Of a stretch of DNA of 25,248 nucleotides, positions 21,353 to 25,248 are shown piece after piece (the stretch's first letter is position 1; each line of letters begins with the position of its first letter). The notes beneath the pieces were generated by a model that was given only the letters and a program-made list of their open reading frames with translations, ran no database searches and was not told where the DNA came from. This DNA is from Burkholderiales bacterium. GTDB taxonomy: Bacteria > Actinomycetota > Thermoleophilia > Gaiellales > Gaiellaceae. The translations under genes and the position numbers were made by a program. The stretch covers positions 1-25,248 of the forward strand of contig JAICUZ010000008.1 of assembly GCA_025935595.1 (NCBI GenBank), written 5' to 3'.

Positions 21353-21848
21353 ATGAGCCGCCGTGTGGGGAGACGCGCGCTCGTGCTCGGGAGCCTCGCC
21401 GTGGCGGTCGCAGCCGCCGCCGCGGCGGTGCTTTCGGCGCTCGGCGCGCCCACGACGAGCGTGACGCCCGCGAAGGCCGCGGCGCCTGTCAGCCTGGGCT
21501 CGCGCTCGGTCGCGTTCGGGAACGGCCGCGTCGTTCTCCGGATGCGCACGAGCAGTCTTCGGCTGCTTCCGCGTCGTCGTCGGCTCGTCGACCGTCGCGC
21601 GCTCGTGCGCCTCGAGCCTCGCCGCCGACCAGATCGCCTACGCCGCATCGCGCTACGCGGTGGGAGGCGTCGCCGGCAGCGACGTGCGTGCCGTCATCGT
21701 CCGGCTGACGAAGAAGGGGACGGTCTGGGCGACGCTGCGCCGCGGGACGTTCTACGCCGCCGTGCCGGCGGGCCACAACGTGCGCACCGTCGTCAAGGTG
21801 CTGACCGACGGCTCGCACACGAGCTTCACGGCGACACGGAGCCGCTGA
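21353..21848 (+). pseudogene. Secreted protein gene with a frameshift near 21550
   Basis: ATG 21353, preceded by AAGG at a suitable distance, opens a frame with a clear signal peptide (basic start, then LAVAVAAAAAAVLSALGA) and a plausible mature start to about RVVLRMRTSS. Beyond about 21550 this frame turns into an Arg-rich shadow, while the +1 frame becomes protein-like: VFGCFRVVVGSSTVARSCA, AADQIAYAASRYAVGG, SDVRAVIVRLTKKGTVWATL, GTFYAAVPAGHNVRTVV, ending at TGA 21846-21848. Together they would make a secreted protein of about 165 residues. One extra base or two missing bases between about 21540 and 21570 would explain it; sequencing error is possible. The second half has no good start of its own except GTG 21660. 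Function unknown. Its 3' end overlaps the convergent metallopeptidase gene by 23 bp. Confidence 0.65.
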
Positions 21849-22704
21849 ACGTGTCGCAGCCGCTGGGCTCGCCGCGCTGATAGCCGCGTGCGAACCAGCC
21901 CTTGCGCTCGGCCGCTGATCCGTGCGTCCACGTCTCGGGGTTCACCTGCCCCTGCGTCTCCTGCTGGATGCGGTCGTCCCCGACCGCCGCGGCGGCGTCG
22001 AGCCCCTCGTTCACGTCCTGCTGCGTGAGGTCGACGATGTACCCGGTCGCGACCGCGTTCCGCGCCCAGACGCCCGCGTAGCAGTCGGCCTGCAGCTCGG
22101 TTCGCACCGAGCTGCCCGTCGCGCCCTGCGACTGCTGGCCGCGAAGGTCGCCGAGCAGGTCCTGGGCGTGATGCCCGTACTCGTGCGCGATCACGTACGC
22201 CTCTGCGAACGGCCCGCCCTGCGCTCCGAATCGATCCTGCAGCTCCTGGTAGAAGCCGAGGTCGATGTAGACGTGGCGGTCGGCCGGGCAGTAGAACGGC
22301 CCGACGTCGGTCGTGGCGGTGCCGCAGCCGCTCGTCGACGTCGAGCCGGTGAAGAAGACGGTGTTCGCCGGCTCGTAGCTCTTCCCGTGCCGCTTGAACC
22401 AGCTGCTCCAGTACGCCTGGATGCTGTTCACGTCACCGAGGATCCGGCAGTCCTGACGGTCGTTCGCGTCGGCGCCGGTCGAGCAATCGAGCTGTGCGGA
22501 CGCCGCGCTCGTTCCGGGGCCGACGCTGAGCCCGTCGAGCTGGTCGAACGTGCCGGACCCACCCCCGCCGAGCAGGGCGAAGAGCAGGTAGATGACGACG
22601 CCGGCAACGCCGAGCCCGCCGCCACCGACGGCGACGGCTCCCCCTCTGCCGCGACGGTCCTCGACCTGCGACGGGTCGAGCCGCGCTCCTGGACGGAATC
22701 TCAC
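21826..22704 (-). CDS. ypfJ: Neutral zinc metallopeptidase, YpfJ/KPN_02809 family
   Basis: A 292-residue membrane-anchored metallopeptidase. The N-terminus RPGARLDPSQVEDRRGRGG is followed by one helix (about 24-45), then an extracytoplasmic domain with six cysteines before the active site region and the zinc motif VIAHEYGHHAQDLLG (HEYGH at 174-178). The likely third ligand is Glu204 in RTELQADCYAGVWA; WTHGSAAERKGWFARGY near the end is the family C-terminal block. The family is widespread; its substrate is unknown. I chose GTG 22704 because it gives the family N-terminus RxR..-VEDRRG; the upstream extension is a shadow of the permease gene. It begins 10 nt after the permease stop, so it is probably the last gene of that operon. 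Confidence 0.92.
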   Translation of the reverse strand: MRFRPGARLDPSQVEDRRGRGGAVAVGGGGLGVAGVVIYLLFALLGGGGSGTFDQLDGLSVGPGTSAASAQLDCSTGADANDRQDCRILGDVNSIQAYWSSWFKRHGKSYEPANTVFFTGSTSTSGCGTATTDVGPFYCPADRHVYIDLGFYQELQDRFGAQGGPFAEAYVIAHEYGHHAQDLLGDLRGQQSQGATGSSVRTELQADCYAGVWARNAVATGYIVDLTQQDVNEGLDAAAAVGDDRIQQETQGQVNPETWTHGSAAERKGWFARGYQRGEPSGCDTFSGSVSP

Positions 22705-22714
22705 GTCGCTCTTT

Positions 22715-23563
22715 CTACAGGTCCCGCACAGAGAACGCGGCGACAGCCACGGCGAGCACGAGCACCAGGTAGAGGACCGACCACGCAAGGAGCGATGTGC
22801 CCGCCTGGTGCGATCCGCCAAACGGGCCGAGCTTGAGCACGTACTCGGCAAAACCGGTCGTGTCGACCGTGAGCCGGTGCAGCGCGTCCTCGTAGAGCGC
22901 GTCGAACGGCAACGCCCACGACGCGAGCCGCGCGATGTGCTGCAGTCGCTGCGAGTTGATCGCCTGGCCGATCTCCCCGAGCAGCCCGGCGATCAGGCCC
23001 GCGCCGAACACCATGAGCGTTCCGATCCCGTTCGCGATCGGCGCGAAGAAGACCGACCCCGCGAGCGCGAGCGCGCTGACGACGACGACCGCGGCTGCGA
23101 GCTCGAGGCCCGGCGCGACGACCCGGTCGGGTGTCCAGCCTCCCGCCCAGTTCGCGATCGCGACCGTGGCGGCGTACACCCCGAGGACGTAGATCGCCGC
23201 GACACCCGCCGCGCCGACGAAGCGCGCGAGCAGAAGCCGCGCACGCCCGACCGGCCGGACGACGAGCGGCTGCAACAGCCCGGCCTCGGCGTCGCCCCGG
23301 ATCACGTTGAGCGTCAGGAAGACCGAGAGGATCGCGCCCAGGAACAGTGTCGCGAACATCGCGAGCCCCTGGATGATCGCGCCGGTGAGCGCGTCCGGAT
23401 CGAGGTTCTCGTTGCCCGGGCCGACGAAGCCGCGCGTGTCGCGGAACGCGGCATGTGCGCCCCACGCATACAGCGCGAGGAAGCCGACGGTGAGGACGAG
23501 CACGACCGCGAACATCTTGCGCCGCAGGCTCTCCCGCAACCCGTACAACACGATCGCCGTCAC
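22715..23563 (-). CDS. ABC-2 type transporter permease (NosY-like)
   Basis: A 282-residue permease with six helices. It starts ALYGLRES-like (IVLYGLRESLRRKMFAVVLV), the usual opening of NosY/YxlG-type subunits, followed by a large external loop (about 40-70), the coupling region NVIRGDAEAGLLQPLVVRPV, GRARLLLARFVG, and a terminal helix. The pair with the ATPase upstream makes a complete exporter; the substrate is not evident. GTG 23563 overlaps the ATPase TGA (GTGA). Confidence 0.88.
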   Translation of the reverse strand: MTAIVLYGLRESLRRKMFAVVLVLTVGFLALYAWGAHAAFRDTRGFVGPGNENLDPDALTGAIIQGLAMFATLFLGAILSVFLTLNVIRGDAEAGLLQPLVVRPVGRARLLLARFVGAAGVAAIYVLGVYAATVAIANWAGGWTPDRVVAPGLELAAAVVVVSALALAGSVFFAPIANGIGTLMVFGAGLIAGLLGEIGQAINSQRLQHIARLASWALPFDALYEDALHRLTVDTTGFAEYVLKLGPFGGSHQAGTSLLAWSVLYLVLVLAVAVAAFSVRDL

Positions 23564-24390
23564 TCGACCACCTCCAGGTACGCCTCTTCGAGCGTCGAGG
23601 TGACGACGCGCACGCCGAAGACGTCCTCGCCCGCGGCGACGAGCTCGCGCACGAGCCGCGGCACGTCGGCACGGCGCGCGTCGGGGAACTTCCGGACCCC
23701 AACTGCCGTCTCCACCTCCACTCCACCCTCGCGGCGGAGATCGGCCGGCGCGCCGGCGGCGACCACACGGCCGTGATCGACGATCACGACGTGATCGCAG
23801 ACGAGCTCGACCTCCGACAGGAGGTGTGAGTTGAGGAGGACCGACGTCCCGCGGCGGCGGAGCTCTTCGAGCAGCTCGCGCACGACTCGCCGGCCGGCCG
23901 GGTCGAGCGCGCTCGTCGGCTCGTCGAGCAGCAGGAGCTGCGGCTTTCCGACCATCGCCTGCGCGATCCCGAGCCGCTGCTGCATTCCCTTCGACATCGC
24001 GGCAACGCGGGTGCGACGCGCTTCGGGAAGGCCGACCAACTCGAGCAACTCTCCCCGCTCGGCCGTGCCGCCGGGTGAATGCGCGAGGCGCTGGTGGAGC
24101 GCAAGCACCTCATCCGCCGTCATCCAGCCTGGAAACCGGAAGAGCTCGGCGAGGTAGCCGAGCGCCTGGCGCGCGGCGACCGAACCGGCGGGCGCGCCGG
24201 CGACCTCGGCCCGGCCCCGCGTCGGGCGGACGAGGCCGCACGCGATCTTGACGAGCGTCGACTTGCCCGCACCGTTCGGCCCGAGCAGACCCACGAGCTG
24301 TCCCGGCTCGACGGCGAGGTCGACGCCCGCCAGCGCCTGGACCCGCCGGTAGCGCTTCTCGAGGCCCGCGACGGCGAGGACGGAAGCCAC
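23560..24390 (-). CDS. ABC transporter ATP-binding protein (NosF/CcmA-like)
   Basis: A 276-residue ATPase: Walker A GPNGAGKST at 37-45, signature region MSKGMQQRLGIAQAM, Walker B LLLLDEPTSALD, switch loop LNSHLLSEVELVCD with His present, and a C-terminal domain of about 70 residues. All catalytic residues are intact. The SHLLSEVE wording is typical for ATPases paired with NosY-like permeases. GTG 24390 lies 6 nt from a TAGGGT hexamer on its strand, again leaderless. First gene of a probable three-gene operon ending with the zinc metallopeptidase. Confidence 0.9.
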   Translation of the reverse strand: MASVLAVAGLEKRYRRVQALAGVDLAVEPGQLVGLLGPNGAGKSTLVKIACGLVRPTRGRAEVAGAPAGSVAARQALGYLAELFRFPGWMTADEVLALHQRLAHSPGGTAERGELLELVGLPEARRTRVAAMSKGMQQRLGIAQAMVGKPQLLLLDEPTSALDPAGRRVVRELLEELRRRGTSVLLNSHLLSEVELVCDHVVIVDHGRVVAAGAPADLRREGGVEVETAVGVRKFPDARRADVPRLVRELVAAGEDVFGVRVVTSTLEEAYLEVVE

Positions 24391-24396
24391 GGCCCG

Positions 24397-24402
24397 ACCC
24401 TA
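24397..24402 (-). promoter_or_regulatory. -10-like hexamer of the NosF-like operon
   Basis: On the minus strand TAGGGT (24402-24397) is followed by CGGGCC and GTG 24390. No -35 with good fit is visible. Confidence 0.4.
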
Positions 24403-24421
24403 CCGGCTGCATCTTCCTTAT

Positions 24422-24450
24422 TTGACGTATCAGTGTGATTTATGTAGTTT
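24422..24450 (+). promoter_or_regulatory. Sigma-A-type promoter of the sulfate-binding protein gene
   Basis: TTGACG (24422-24427) and TAGTTT (24445-24450) are spaced exactly 17 nt apart and the -10 lies 7 nt before ATG 24458. The spacer contains ATCA-GTG-TGAT (24429-24439), a small inverted repeat that could be an operator half-pair. The region is notably AT-rich for this window. Confidence 0.65.
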
Positions 24451-24457
24451 CCCAACT

Positions 24458-25248
24458 ATGCCTATGAACAAGCAACGGAATCTGGCCCTGCTCGCGGCCG
24501 TGGTGACCGCCCTCGTAGCCGCCGGAGCGGCGGCCGCCGGGTCGAGCCTCTCGCTCGTCGCCTACTCCACGCCGAAGACGGTGCTCGCGAAGATCATCCC
24601 GGCCTGGCAACAGACGCCCGACGGAAAGGACGTCACGTTCAGCCAGTCGTACGGCGCCTCGACCGACCAGGCACGCGCTGTCGGCCAGGGGCTGAACGCG
24701 GACGTCGTCTTCCTCTCCACCGGCGACGACGTCAACCTGCTCGTCGACGACGGGCTCGTGGACTCGAAGTGGAATCGCCAGAGCTACCGCGGCATCGCCG
24801 CCGACACCCTCGTCGTCTTCGCCGTCCGGAACGGCAACCCGAAGCACATCAAGGGCTGGGCCGACCTGGTCAAGCCGGGCGTGCAGGTCGTGACGCCCAA
24901 CCCGTTCAGTTCCGGCTCGGCGAAATGGAACGTCCTCGCCGCCTACGGCGCGCAGCGCCGGCTCGGTAAGACCGACAAGCAGGCGACGACGTACGTGCGG
25001 AACCTCTTCAAGCACGTCGTGTCGCAGGACTCGTCGGGCCGCAACGCGACGAACACGTTCCTGGCGGGCAAGGGAGACGTTCTCATCACCTACGAGAGCG
25101 AGGCCTTCGCCGCGCGGCAGAACGGCCAGGACCTCCAGTACGTGATCCCGCGCCAGTCGATGCTGATCGAGCTGCCGATCGCCGTGCTGAAGAACTCGTC
25201 GAACAAGGACGCCGCGAACGAGTTCGTCCGCTTCGTGAAGAGCGACAC
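24458..25248 (+). CDS. Sulfate ABC transporter substrate-binding protein (3' end outside window)
   Basis: 263 residues are visible of a periplasmic-type binding protein of the sulfate/thiosulfate family (Sbp/CysP, normally about 330). A Sec signal peptide (about 1-27, LALLAAVVTALVAAGAAAAG) has no lipobox Cys, so the anchor is unclear. Sulfate-binding features: SLVAYSTPKTVLAKIIPAW, QSYGASTDQARAV, LNADVVFLSTGDDVN, VVTPNPFSSGSAKWNVLAAYG (E. coli has NPKTSGGARW here), and KGDVLITYESEA with the conserved ESE. CysT/CysW permease and CysA ATPase would be expected downstream. Start ATG 24458; ATG 24464 in the same frame is possible. The leaderless position of the promoter favours the first. Confidence 0.9.
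   Translation, partial: MPMNKQRNLALLAAVVTALVAAGAAAAGSSLSLVAYSTPKTVLAKIIPAWQQTPDGKDVTFSQSYGASTDQARAVGQGLNADVVFLSTGDDVNLLVDDGLVDSKWNRQSYRGIAADTLVVFAVRNGNPKHIKGWADLVKPGVQVVTPNPFSSGSAKWNVLAAYGAQRRLGKTDKQATTYVRNLFKHVVSQDSSGRNATNTFLAGKGDVLITYESEAFAARQNGQDLQYVIPRQSMLIELPIAVLKNSSNKDAANEFVRFVKSD

Noticed and set aside
21353..21570. Programmed ribosomal frameshift in the secreted protein gene
   Set aside because: No slippery heptamer, downstream hairpin or internal Shine-Dalgarno at the switch region; an indel is simpler.
24440..25015. Minus-strand open frame of 191 codons
   Set aside because: Shadow of the sulfate-binding protein, which has the family motifs on the plus strand.

Overview
The window is high-GC DNA with dense, often overlapping genes, many GTG and some TTG starts, and several -10-like hexamers placed 6-9 nt before start codons as in leaderless transcription. 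Together with a 5-oxoprolinase operon, Drr-type ABC exporters, ECF sigma, and secreted fibronectin-like repeat proteins with little LPS-type machinery, this suggests a chromosomal segment of an actinobacterium, possibly of the Thermoleophilia (Gaiellales/Solirubrobacterales). The lineage is an inference; no marker gene decides it. I see no transposase, integrase, CRISPR array, plasmid function or phage gene.

Layout. 1-1436 (+): the tail of an unidentified gene, a uracil-DNA-glycosylase-like protein, and an overlapping polytopic membrane protein whose Asp/Asp/PAL pattern resembles presenilin-type intramembrane aspartyl proteases. 5292-1413 (-): a tightly packed operon yjbQ - pxpA - pxpB - pxpC - rlmD-like, joined by 0-9 nt gaps or 4-nt GTGA overlaps; the Pxp proteins form the prokaryotic 5-oxoprolinase. 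From a 21-nt divergent gap, 5314-8612 (+) runs a gluzincin peptidase, an ECF sigma factor without adjacent anti-sigma, a rhomboid protease, a small zincin (PF06262 type) and a short coiled-coil protein, closed by a GC hairpin. 8685-8757: tRNA-Ala(TGC). 8837-10447 (+): a GT-C membrane glycosyltransferase. 13477-10485 (-): two secreted proteins, one with four tandem FN3-like repeats, one with a 17-Gly linker.

13575-14683 holds a stand-alone cyclic-nucleotide-binding-domain protein and a convergent GNAT acetyltransferase. 14802-21317 is an export island: a heterodimeric ABC exporter pair with complementary degenerate ATP sites, a convergent MarR regulator overlapping the second exporter gene by 100 bp, and a DrrABC-like ATPase/permease/permease operon. 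Palindromes lie at the exporter promoter and at the marR start, so the island may be MarR-controlled. 21353-21848 is a frameshifted secreted protein gene. 24390-21826 (-) is an ABC-2 ATPase/permease pair followed by a YpfJ-type zinc metallopeptidase. The window ends inside a sulfate-binding protein gene (24458 onward) with a well-formed promoter.

Functional themes: membrane proteolysis and peptidases (presenilin-like, rhomboid, three different HExxH families), drug/lipid export under MarR control, 5-oxoproline salvage, and cell-surface proteins. No intergenic stretch exceeds 300 bases.
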